A stretch of 64,000 nucleotides of DNA from Paenibacillus sp. H1-7 (GTDB lineage: Bacteria > Bacillota > Bacilli > Paenibacillales > NBRC-103111), in the NCBI RefSeq assembly GCF_022354825.1, contig NZ_CP031168.1, positions 5,271,501 to 5,335,500 on the forward strand, written 5' to 3'. Positions 1-7,664 of the stretch are shown in pieces. The translations under genes and the position numbers were made by a program. The notes below the pieces were generated by a model, which worked only from the letters and a program-made list of their open reading frames with translations, was not told where the DNA came from and made no database searches. Positions within the stretch are counted from its first letter, which is position 1; each line of letters begins with the position of its first letter.

Positions 1-297
1 GCGCCTGGCTTACTCTCTTTGCGAACCGGGGTCACGCTCACGACGCGCTTAACTGTTTCTGTTGCTCCCGGCTTGCTCTCTTTGCGAGCCGGGGTCACGT
101 TCACAACGCGCTTAGCTGTTTCTGTTGCTCCCGGCTTGCTCTCTTTACGAACCGGGGTCACGACGCGCTTAACTGTTTCTGCTGCTCCTGGCTTACTCTC
201 TTTGCGAGCCGGGGTCACGCTCACAACGCGTTTGACTATTTCTGCCGCTCCCTGCTTGCTCTCTTTGCGAACCGGGGTCACGCTCGCGACGCGCTTG
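1..297 (-). repeat. 60-bp coding minisatellite in the hydrolase gene
   Basis: Five in-frame copies of a 60-bp unit encode KRVVSVTPxRKESKPGAxET. One copy (about 140-190) is 54 bp because two codons (Ser-Val) are missing, so the frame is kept. Copies differ by a few bases, including Ala/Thr and Val/Ala swaps. The array continues past the left edge. Confidence 0.85.
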
Positions 298-971
298 AGC
301 AATCCGGACTCTCCAAGAATGCTGCGCAAAATATCCAACTGGTATTTCACCCTATCCTGAATAGGCAGACTGATTCCGGTCTCCACCGTAATGGCCTTAG
401 CTTTCAAAAAATGAAACGCGGCAGATCGTCCTGAACCTGGCAAATCATGTCTAAGCAGGTTAAAATGCCGCACATTTTGTTTGATGGACCGATTCACTTT
501 CGCAATAACCTTGCCAGCGGCAGGCCCGGCTTTGCCGGACGGATTGATTATTAGTGTTTGCCCTAATGCACCGCGTTTTTTTTGCGATAATCCGGTTGCT
601 TCATGAAGATCAATGTACCATGCCGGCTTGTTTTGCATGGCCAAACGAAATAACGCCGCCGATAACGGGTGTCTCGCTGTATTAGACCCGATCTTAGGGA
701 ACGTGCGGTTCAAATCGGGGTTCCCCCGTCTACGCTGCTTTGCTGCTATCTGATTAACGATAGGAACGATAATGATCCTGCCGCCGTGAATTTGGATGAC
801 CTTCTTTTGAAGCAGCTGAACGAAACGATTGGCTGCCAGCATGCCCGCCCGTTCCGATCCGTGAACACCTGCTGTTATCATGACGGTAGTTCCTTTGGAA
901 TCGCCGTTTATAAGATAATACGTTGTCCTGTATCTTGTATTTTGGGCTAACATACGCTTGGATATGGACAT
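1..971 (-). CDS. AstE/AspA-type (M14-like) zinc hydrolase, C-terminus cut off by window edge
   Basis: This frame is open from an ATG at 971 to the window edge (about 323 codons) with no stop. GGAGGTGGAG lies just upstream of the ATG. The product shows the zinc-hydrolase signatures of the succinylglutamate desuccinylase/aspartoacylase branch of M14 carboxypeptidases: GVHGSE (His37, Glu40), NPDLNRTFP (about 84-92) and DLHE (His123). The family cleaves C-terminal residues or amide bonds using Zn. The substrate here is unknown. No signal peptide is visible. After about residue 225 the protein becomes a tandem array of about 20-residue basic repeats (core KRVVSVTPxRKESKPGA) that runs to the window edge, probably a flexible, positively charged tail. 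It is divergent from a glycosyltransferase gene, which would fit an envelope or spore-surface role, but that is inference. Confidence 0.75.
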   Translation of the reverse strand, partial: MSISKRMLAQNTRYRTTYYLINGDSKGTTVMITAGVHGSERAGMLAANRFVQLLQKKVIQIHGGRIIIVPIVNQIAAKQRRRGNPDLNRTFPKIGSNTARHPLSAALFRLAMQNKPAWYIDLHEATGLSQKKRGALGQTLIINPSGKAGPAAGKVIAKVNRSIKQNVRHFNLLRHDLPGSGRSAAFHFLKAKAITVETGISLPIQDRVKYQLDILRSILGESGLLKRVASVTPVRKESKQGAAEIVKRVVSVTPARKESKPGAAETVKRVVTPVRKESKPGATETAKRVVNVTPARKESKPGATETVKRVVSVTPVRKESKPG

Positions 972-1191
972 AGCCGCTCCACCTCCCCGGTACTACCAAA
1001 ATACGTAGCGACATCCGTCATGGGAATAGCCGAATTCATCATAAATCAGCATTCCACCGAAAAAAATTGTGGGAAGCATAGCCCATTCCCTTTTATTGTC
1101 CCAACATACTATAACTCATAAAGCATAAGTTCGACACATTCGTGCCAGAAAGACAAGAGTATGATTATCAATTGGCCAAGGTGGTGAAGAG

Positions 1192-2325
1192 GTGAAGCCG
1201 TATCGTGTTGTATGGGTAGGACCCATAAACAAAGCTAGCGGTCTCGGAGTTGCGAGCAGGTCTTATGCGCGTGCACTCCGAAGACAAGGTGTTGCTGTGA
1301 AAACAGGCGGTTCCAAGCATCGCGCAACCGCATCCGGAGGTAAGAAGGTACTCATTTACCACCATAATCCCAGCCGTTTTCCTTGGAAGAAACGACTGGC
1401 CGCCTACGATAGAATTATTTTAAATACGGTATGGGAAACAAGCAGAACACCCAAAAACTGGCTATCCTCCATGAACAAATTTGATGCGATCTGCGTGCCG
1501 TCCCTCCATAATAAAAGAGCTTTGAGGAGAAGCGGCGTAAAGGTCCCGATCTTTATCGTTCCCCATGGGGTAAACACCAGAGCATTTCACCCGAAGAATA
1601 GAAAGATGCGTCTTGCGAGAGCAGGCAAGAGGTTTACTTTTGTATCCATTTTTACATTTCAACACCGAAAAAATCCGGAAGGCCTGTTAAGGGCGTATTG
1701 GCGAGAGTTTTCCGCAAAAGATAAAGTGGTTCTTGTGATAAAAACGAATGGATTTGCTCGATATGAGAATGAAAGGTGGGTTAAAAAGAAAATAAGCCGA
1801 TACAAAAAGAGGCTAGGTATTAAAAAAGCAACGGCTCCCGTTGTCGTTATCGGCCGCCGGCTCAAGGAAAGACAACTGAAAGGCCTATATACGCTTGGAA
1901 ATGCCTTCGTCCTCCCCTCTCGCGGCGAAGGTGTCGGTTTGCCTTACTTGGAATCCTTGGCAAGCGGTGTGCCCGTAATTGCTACAGGCTGGGGCGGGCA
2001 AATGGACTTTTTGACCAGGCGCAATTCGTTTCTGGTTCCATATCGGCTGCAGAACCCCTCCGTCAGCATGAGAAGCAAGCACAGCATCTCCAGAAAATTC
2101 AGCAGCCTGTTTGCACAGAAGGGACAACAATGGGCTGAACCCAATTTGAATAGTTTAAGAAAAATCATGAGGAAAGCATACAAAAATCCTAGGCTGTGCA
2201 AGCAGAAAGGCCGCCGGGGACGTAGAGACGTGACGCGCTTAAGCTGGAACCGGGCTGGCGTACTCATGAAGCGGACGATTGAGCGTGTGCTGCGATCCAA
2301 AAAGAACCGTCGTCGTCACAAATAA
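1192..2325 (+). CDS. GT4-family glycosyltransferase
   Basis: This encodes 377 aa from a GTG start at 1192 preceded by AAGGTGG. It is a retaining GT-B glycosyltransferase. An N-terminal glycine-rich motif (NKASGLGVASRSYARAL) is followed by HGVNTRAF near residue 125. A nucleotide-sugar site near residue 240 reads EGVGLPYLESLASGVPVIA and contains the E-x7-E signature of GT4 enzymes. It probably acts in the cytoplasm on a surface polysaccharide or spore glycan. The acceptor and donor sugars cannot be told. The protein is Lys/Arg-rich, like the neighbouring divergent hydrolase with its basic tail. It ends at a hairpin terminator shared with the convergent operon. The family call is firm and the role is inferred. 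Confidence 0.88.
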   Translation: MKPYRVVWVGPINKASGLGVASRSYARALRRQGVAVKTGGSKHRATASGGKKVLIYHHNPSRFPWKKRLAAYDRIILNTVWETSRTPKNWLSSMNKFDAICVPSLHNKRALRRSGVKVPIFIVPHGVNTRAFHPKNRKMRLARAGKRFTFVSIFTFQHRKNPEGLLRAYWREFSAKDKVVLVIKTNGFARYENERWVKKKISRYKKRLGIKKATAPVVVIGRRLKERQLKGLYTLGNAFVLPSRGEGVGLPYLESLASGVPVIATGWGGQMDFLTRRNSFLVPYRLQNPSVSMRSKHSISRKFSSLFAQKGQQWAEPNLNSLRKIMRKAYKNPRLCKQKGRRGRRDVTRLSWNRAGVLMKRTIERVLRSKKNRRRHK

Positions 2326-2326
2326 A

Positions 2327-2360
2327 AAGCTGGCGTATGCTTCTTCAGCTGTGCCAGCTT
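2327..2360. terminator. Bidirectional rho-independent terminator
   Basis: An 8-bp stem AAGCTGGC/GCCAGCTT encloses an 18-nt loop. On the minus strand it is followed by TTTTT. It sits between the convergent ends of the glycosyltransferase (stop 2325) and the oxidoreductase (stop 2442). It is a clear terminator for the minus-strand operon. On the plus strand the T-tract is poor. Confidence 0.65.
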
Positions 2361-2441
2361 ATCTTCATTCCAACTATCCTGCTCTATCTCCGAACGCGAA
2401 GCACTTTTCCCATTCAAAAGTAAAAGACCCGAGGGCAAGCC

Positions 2442-3563
2442 TTAGGTCACGGGTAATCGATCTATTTCTTCCAAATAAACAGGCCGGTTACTTTCCATCG
2501 AACGATAGGCGGCGAAGACGGTCTGCAATGTAATCAGATTGTCTGCAGCGTTGTTCACCGGTTCTCTGTTTTCTTCAATGGCACGCATCAGCTCCCCCAT
2601 CGTTCCCATGAAAGCATGCGGAAACCATCGTCCCTCTAGATTCGGCGTATACAAGCATCCCTTCTCTAGACGTTCGCTGTAGAGACTGATCGTATCCTCC
2701 TTCCCCGTGGGATAGTTGTATAGCGCACCGTTCGTTCCTTTGACGATTCCTTCCGTTCCTTCGAATCGGAAGGTGGCATACCAATCTTCCTGCGGCATCC
2801 GATTGTTATGATTATCGTGGATTAGAGCCCGGACCTCTCCCGGGAATTTCAGATGAATCAAGGTACGCGTCTCTCCGCGATAAGGTTGTCCGGGAAATCG
2901 GGCGCCGTCGGCATATACATATTCCGGCTGAAGTCCGAGAACATAGCGGATTGAATCCAAATAATGAATGCTGTGATACATAACCTCCAGCGTTGAAATG
3001 TGTGTAAGCCAAGGCCAATTTTCCCACGGAGTATGAACATTGACTTGAATGGCTGCCTGCAAAGGCTCACCCAACCATCCTCGCTCCATGATCGAGCGGC
3101 TGGCCTGAATGCCCGGAGACCAGCGCATCTGCTGATTGACGGCGGCTTTAATCCCGTGCGCGGCGAATACTTCAACGAGCTCCTTTGCTTGTTCATAGGT
3201 CTCGGCAAGCGGCTTTTGACACAGCAGATGCTTTCCTTGCCGAGCCGCCTGCTTCGCTATTTCCGGCTGATGCCCTGCGGGAACGGCGATATCGACGATT
3301 TGAACGTCCGGGTGCTCAAGGAGCGCTTCCAAGGAAGCGAATACGAGCATTCCCGGATAGCCGCTCACCGCCGATTCCGCTTTGGCATGATCCTTATCAT
3401 AGATGCCGATGACGTGAAACCCTGCCATTCGGTAGGCGGGAAGATGCGCGTGAATGACAATTTCCCCCGCTCCAACTATTCCTATCCCTTTGGTTAGATC
3501 TCGCGGCAGTTTAGGCTTATAGTCTATATCCAGGCGCCCAGCGGTTCCCTTATCGGCATACAT
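2442..3563 (-). CDS. Gfo/Idh/MocA-family NAD(P)-dependent oxidoreductase
   Basis: This encodes 373 aa with the ATG at 3563 behind AAGGAGGAATAGAAA. An N-terminal Rossmann fold is visible at GIGIVGAGEIVIHAHLPAY (residues about 26-44). The dinucleotide-side lysine motif is CQKPLAE in place of the usual EKP. GVNQQMRWSPG lies about 45 residues later, as in sugar dehydrogenases. A C-terminal beta-sheet domain would shape the substrate pocket. It is the last gene of the six-gene operon, 3 nt after the preceding stop. It most resembles the 368-aa oxidoreductase at 46998-48095 (same CQKPLA and NQQxRWxP motifs), so the two may act on similar sugars or acids. The substrate is unknown. Confidence 0.88.
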   Translation of the reverse strand: MYADKGTAGRLDIDYKPKLPRDLTKGIGIVGAGEIVIHAHLPAYRMAGFHVIGIYDKDHAKAESAVSGYPGMLVFASLEALLEHPDVQIVDIAVPAGHQPEIAKQAARQGKHLLCQKPLAETYEQAKELVEVFAAHGIKAAVNQQMRWSPGIQASRSIMERGWLGEPLQAAIQVNVHTPWENWPWLTHISTLEVMYHSIHYLDSIRYVLGLQPEYVYADGARFPGQPYRGETRTLIHLKFPGEVRALIHDNHNNRMPQEDWYATFRFEGTEGIVKGTNGALYNYPTGKEDTISLYSERLEKGCLYTPNLEGRWFPHAFMGTMGELMRAIEENREPVNNAADNLITLQTVFAAYRSMESNRPVYLEEIDRLPVT

Positions 3564-3566
3564 TTT

Positions 3567-4832
3567 CTATTCCTCCTTGTTTTGACGATAACCGGACCGC
3601 CTCAATATATCATCTACCTGCCCGGCTGCCCTTGAGAGTGCCTCCGGCACTTCCAAGCGAAGCTGCAAAGCATCGTCAACCATCTGGGAGAGTACCTCGT
3701 TAATGGCCGGATATTCCGGAATCGGCAGCGGGCTCTTCACATTCTGATGTACCGCCTCAATCTGCTCATAATACGGGAATTGCTTCCTTACTTCCTCATC
3801 TCTCCACGTGGACAGACGCGTACCGTTGCCGCCCGACATCGAGGTCACCTTATCCATGGCTGCCGAAGCCGTCTCGTTCAAGAACCGGTAGGCCATCTCC
3901 GGTTGAGTGCTGCCTGCTGCAATACCAAGAATCCAATAAATATTCAGAGACATATGCCGTCCGCCAGGCCCATCGCCTTTTGGAATTAGACCGGTGCGAA
4001 CTTTGCCGGCTATACGTGACATTCCCGGCATTTCCGCTACGGCGGCAAAGCCCGCCCAGTTCCACATCATCGCAATGCCGCCCTGGGCAAAATGATGCCC
4101 GCTTCGGACACTGTCCATCGTAAGAGCCGCCTTGGGTACTACTTCATATTTGTGGATCAAATCCACCAGAAATTGCAGCGCTTCCCGACCAGCAGCTTCG
4201 TGAAAGGCAGGCTGCCAATCCGCCGTGACCAGCTCGCCTCCGCGACTCCATAGATGGATCAAAAAATCATACACATTATTATGCCCATCGGGATACGATG
4301 CCGTTAATGCGCCATACATCTCCTTCTCGGGACGGGTAAAAAACTGCGCGACATGAACAAACTGCTTCCAGGTCACTGGCACGTCGAGCGGATACCCGAA
4401 TCGGCTTGCAAAGCTTTCCTGCTCCGACGGGTCGGTGAACCAATCGCTCCGATAAATGAACATCTCGGGTCCATCATGGTAAGCAATACCGTAAACCTTG
4501 CCGTCATCTCCTGTTTGAAGGCCTCGCATACTGGGTGCCCACGCATCAGGCCAGCCTTCCGGCGGATTTTCGCGGATCAGGTCGTCAAGCGGAAGCAGCA
4601 GCCCTTGCTCTATCGCCTCCGGCAGCCAATCCGTGACGCACAGGAACAAATCGTGTCCGCCGTTTAACGCTTCTTTCCCCGCAATCATCCGGTCATAGAG
4701 CCTGTGGATTTCTTCGAATTCCCGCTCCACTACGCAGCCGGTCAGCTTCTCGAAATGGTCCGCCTGGACCCGAAACGATGCCTCGAAGCCTTCGAATTCC
4801 CTTGATATAAGCTTCAAGCGGGTGATAGTCAA
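3567..4832 (-). CDS. Solute-binding-protein-like protein without signal peptide
   Basis: This encodes 421 aa and starts with TTG at 4832 behind GGAGGACGACGCAC. The fold looks like ABC-type sugar-binding proteins (family 1): two lobes, an early VEREFEEIHRLYDRM region, and the conserved later pattern from YGALTASYPDG to HFAQGGIAMMWNWAG. Yet the N-terminus (MTITRLKLISREFEGF) has no signal peptide and no lipobox cysteine, and no upstream in-frame start supplies one. It is therefore predicted to be cytoplasmic. It is flanked by a MaoC-like hydratase and an oxidoreductase, not by permeases. It may bind a metabolite or act as a sensor, but no function is established. A second protein of this kind lies at 6461-7624 in the same operon. 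Confidence 0.75.
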   Translation of the reverse strand: MTITRLKLISREFEGFEASFRVQADHFEKLTGCVVEREFEEIHRLYDRMIAGKEALNGGHDLFLCVTDWLPEAIEQGLLLPLDDLIRENPPEGWPDAWAPSMRGLQTGDDGKVYGIAYHDGPEMFIYRSDWFTDPSEQESFASRFGYPLDVPVTWKQFVHVAQFFTRPEKEMYGALTASYPDGHNNVYDFLIHLWSRGGELVTADWQPAFHEAAGREALQFLVDLIHKYEVVPKAALTMDSVRSGHHFAQGGIAMMWNWAGFAAVAEMPGMSRIAGKVRTGLIPKGDGPGGRHMSLNIYWILGIAAGSTQPEMAYRFLNETASAAMDKVTSMSGGNGTRLSTWRDEEVRKQFPYYEQIEAVHQNVKSPLPIPEYPAINEVLSQMVDDALQLRLEVPEALSRAAGQVDDILRRSGYRQNKEE

Positions 4833-4854
4833 GTGCGTCGTCCTCCTCTCTCTG

Positions 4855-5301
4855 TTACACAGCCCTCTTCCTGACCATTAACAAATGGTCGCAGACCAAC
4901 ACCGTCTCTCCGTGCTGATTGAACACCTCACAGCGCTCACTGACAATTCCGAAGCCGGAACGCTTAGGGTGATCCTTCTTCTCATGCACCGTCACGCGAA
5001 CCTTGATCGTATCTCCGATAAAGACCGGTTTCACGAATCTTAGACGGTCATAGCCGTACGAGAACGCCTCCGGATTCATTTCAGTGGCTGTCATGCCAAC
5101 CGCAACACTGAAAATAAGCGTTCCGTGAGCAATCCGCTGCCCGAAATCCTGCTGCTTGCACCACTCGGCATCCATATGATGCGGATAAAAGTCTCCGGTT
5201 TGTCCGGCGTGCATCACGATATCCGTTTCGGTAATCGTTCTGCCGAAGGAATCTCGCGAAGCACCAGGCTCATAGTCTTCGTACCATTGCGAACGGATCA
5301 T
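4855..5301 (-). CDS. MaoC-like (R)-specific hydratase, hot-dog fold
   Basis: This encodes 148 aa. The hot-dog hydratase signature is seen: ETDIVMHAGQTGDFYPHHMD (about 24-43), then GQRIAHGTLIFSVAVGM (about 53-69), which carries the hydratase helix and catalytic region. The family hydrates or dehydrates acyl-CoA thioesters, so it fits directly with the CoA-transferase encoded just upstream. Its ATG overlaps the stop of the CoA-transferase by 4 nt (ATGA), implying translational coupling. The length is normal for single hot-dog proteins. The exact acyl-CoA is unknown. Mesaconyl-, crotonyl- or enoyl-CoA-type substrates are possible. Confidence 0.85.
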   Translation of the reverse strand: MIRSQWYEDYEPGASRDSFGRTITETDIVMHAGQTGDFYPHHMDAEWCKQQDFGQRIAHGTLIFSVAVGMTATEMNPEAFSYGYDRLRFVKPVFIGDTIKVRVTVHEKKDHPKRSGFGIVSERCEVFNQHGETVLVCDHLLMVRKRAV

Positions 5302-6464
5302 CCGCTCAGCACCTCCGATATGATTTTGTCATTATGCTCGCCGATCTTGGGCGCACCTAGAGGAGACAGCAGTAGTTGGCCGTCTATGCGTATTGGACAG
5401 CGGGTCGTCGTGAGCGTGGCTCCGTTTCCGGTCACCGTTTGCTGCGTCATCTTCAGTTCCCGGAACGCTTCGTGTTCCAGCAGCTGCTTCCAGTTCAGCA
5501 CATCCGCGCACCAATAATCCGCTGGCTCCAGCCGTGAAATCCAATAAGCGGTCGGTCGGCTTTTCAGATGGTTTCTTAGGATGGCTTTGATGCCGTCGCG
5601 GTGGGTAAACCAGCTGGACGGCTCATGAAATCGTTCCAGATCCTCGCACTCGAGCAGCTTGCCGAGCTGAACAACTGAACCCATCGCCAGCGCTAAGTAC
5701 CCGTCTTCTGTCTCATAAATGCCATACGGTGCGCCCAAATATGCATTGGCATTATTCACGGAGCTTCGTTCGGGCAGCTTCCCGCCGTCGTTCATATGCG
5801 TAGTCAATACCTCAAACTGAAAATCCAGTATCGATTCCAGCAGGCTCACTTCCACGCGTCCGCCTTTGCCCGTCACGGAGCGGCGCACCAAACAAGCTAA
5901 TAGGCCTTGTACCAGATGCGCTCCCGCAAACATGTCGGCTACGGACAAACCGAATGGCACCGGCGGCTGATCCGCATTGCCGTTAAGCCAGGCAAGTCCT
6001 GAGAGCGACTGCACCAGCAAATCCTGACCCGGCTTACTTCTCCACGGGCCGGTTGTACCATAGCCGGTTATTTCCCCGTATACGAGACGGGGGTTCCATT
6101 CGCTAACCGCTTCATAATGGAGCCCGATTCGTTCGATCACACCAGGCCGGAAGTTCTGGATCATGACATCCGCCTTTTCGATCAATGAACGGATGAGCCT
6201 TAAATCCTCAGGCTTCTTCAAATCAGCCGAAATACTCTCTTTATTCCGGTTAATCGAGTGAAATAACGTACTGTCTCCGTCCAGCTCCAAATTGGAGACA
6301 TACAATCTTCGACACAAATCGCCACCGTCGGGACGTTCTACCTTGATAACCCTTGCGCCCAGATCGGCAAGCCGCAATGCTGCTGAAGGTCCAGATAAAA
6401 ACTGGGCGAAATCCAGTACAAGCAGCCCGTCTAACGGTTTGAATCCGGATGTTGTGGTCGTCAT
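5298..6464 (-). CDS. CaiB/BaiF-type (class III) CoA-transferase
   Basis: This encodes 388 aa. I place the start at the ATG at 6464, behind GAAGGAGAAGCAAGT. It overlaps the upstream stop as ATGA. A longer open frame to 6671 would give a 69-residue extension without family similarity. Family hallmarks are present: GLLVLDFAQFLSGPSAALRLADLGARVIKVE near the N-terminus, with the region holding the expected catalytic Asp in the later MIQNFRPGVIERIGL and LVYGEITGYGTTGPW blocks. Class III enzymes move CoA between carboxylic acids. With the MaoC-like hydratase this suggests activation and hydration of an organic acid. Donor and acceptor are unknown. Confidence 0.88.
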   Translation of the reverse strand: MTTTTSGFKPLDGLLVLDFAQFLSGPSAALRLADLGARVIKVERPDGGDLCRRLYVSNLELDGDSTLFHSINRNKESISADLKKPEDLRLIRSLIEKADVMIQNFRPGVIERIGLHYEAVSEWNPRLVYGEITGYGTTGPWRSKPGQDLLVQSLSGLAWLNGNADQPPVPFGLSVADMFAGAHLVQGLLACLVRRSVTGKGGRVEVSLLESILDFQFEVLTTHMNDGGKLPERSSVNNANAYLGAPYGIYETEDGYLALAMGSVVQLGKLLECEDLERFHEPSSWFTHRDGIKAILRNHLKSRPTAYWISRLEPADYWCADVLNWKQLLEHEAFRELKMTQQTVTGNGATLTTTRCPIRIDGQLLLSPLGAPKIGEHNDKIISEVLSG

Positions 6465-7624
6465 ACTTGCTTCTCCTTCGATATAGTCAACGATTCGTGG
6501 TACAATCGGTCCATTTGCTGCAAAATCCGCTTCGTATCGCCGCCCTGCATCATGTATTCCTGTACGAAATCTCCGGCATGATCCTGAAAATGCAAATATC
6601 CGTTGTATCGCGGTCTGACAAAAGCTCTGTCCAGAGCCGGAAGCGTTTGTGCAAAATATCCGCCTGTCCATCGATTCGTCTCTTCGTCCGTCCAGGCCCC
6701 CCTATGACCGGGTTGGCCTCCGGCTGCCGTATAAATCGTACGCTGTACAATGGGCGACGCTGCAAATTGCGCATATCGCAGCGCTTCTTCCCGATGTGCG
6801 CACGCCGATGACACGGCAAGTCCGGTTCCGCCAAGAGTGGAACGGAGAGGACCGTTGGCTCCGAATGCAACCAAATCGCCAAAGGCTAGTTTCGTACGGC
6901 TGAAGCCTTCCCGTGCATAATTGGAATAGCCATAGGCGAACGGGCAGTACGCGATATCATCGGATGCGGTCATGGATTCGTAGACCGCGATCGGGTTCAT
7001 TTGAAAAATGGCCTTGCGGCACAAAGACGCAAGCTCCCTGAGCGTTTCCAGCGCCGCTTGCCCGATCTCACGCGATACGACCGTATCCTCGGTTGTGAAG
7101 GGCACTTCCCCATGAGCTTGGCAAAACATGTAAAAGTTCATTAAGCTGTCGATGGGAATGGCCGGGAATACGACTTGGTTGCTTTTTGCCAGCGACAGGA
7201 CCCCCTCCCATCGCTCGGGGACCTGTGCACCCAGCCGTTCCAGAACATCGCTGCGCCAGGCTGCTACCGGGGTTGCCGCATCGATGGCCAGCGCCGTTTG
7301 GCGTCCGTCGAACTCGTAGCTGGCATGGGACGCTCCGACCGAATGCTTGGCTTGGTCCTGCATAAACGAAGCCGGCAAATGCTCGTTTAACGGCAATAAA
7401 GCACCAGAGTGAGCGGCATATCCTGCCCAAGGATGATCAATTACCAATAGATCGTAAGTTGCTACAAGAGCTTGAATCGGCGCATCGGCAAATTCCTGCA
7501 ATGTCCGCTTCTCCCATTGGATCGTTACTTCCGGATAAAGCTCCGAATATCTCTGCGATGTTGCTGCCATGGGGAGATAGCCCCTGGTATGATTCCAAGT
7601 GATGCCTCGAAGTACGATGCTCAT
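6461..7624 (-). CDS. Second signal-less solute-binding-protein-like protein
   Basis: This encodes 387 aa with the ATG at 7624 behind AAGGGAG. The start (MSIVLRGITWNHTRGYLPM) has no hydrophobic signal segment and no lipobox. The body resembles family 1 sugar-binding proteins: YDLLVIDHPWAGYAAHSGALLPLNEHL (about 58-84), a GLRSTLGGTGLAVS-like hinge region near 260, and a C-terminal helical lobe. It shares only a general fold with the 421-aa protein downstream, so it is not a recent duplicate. Its stop overlaps the CoA-transferase start. It is predicted cytoplasmic, or exported by an unrecognised route. Binding of the acid or sugar handled by this operon is inference. Confidence 0.72.
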   Translation of the reverse strand: MSIVLRGITWNHTRGYLPMAATSQRYSELYPEVTIQWEKRTLQEFADAPIQALVATYDLLVIDHPWAGYAAHSGALLPLNEHLPASFMQDQAKHSVGASHASYEFDGRQTALAIDAATPVAAWRSDVLERLGAQVPERWEGVLSLAKSNQVVFPAIPIDSLMNFYMFCQAHGEVPFTTEDTVVSREIGQAALETLRELASLCRKAIFQMNPIAVYESMTASDDIAYCPFAYGYSNYAREGFSRTKLAFGDLVAFGANGPLRSTLGGTGLAVSSACAHREEALRYAQFAASPIVQRTIYTAAGGQPGHRGAWTDEETNRWTGGYFAQTLPALDRAFVRPRYNGYLHFQDHAGDFVQEYMMQGGDTKRILQQMDRLYHESLTISKEKQV

Positions 7625-7664
7625 ACGGCGTCTCCCTTCTTTTTCCCTCGTTTTATGTTACCCA

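Noticed and set aside
19..360. Plus-strand open frame of Leu/Ser/Thr repeats
   Set aside because: It is antisense to the repeat tail of the minus-strand hydrolase, whose frame shows family motifs. The 60-bp period keeps the shadow frame open.
5298..6671. Longer CoA-transferase starting at 6671
   Set aside because: The extra 69 residues overlap the preceding gene and do not fit the family. The ATG at 6464 has a good ribosome-binding site and ATGA coupling.
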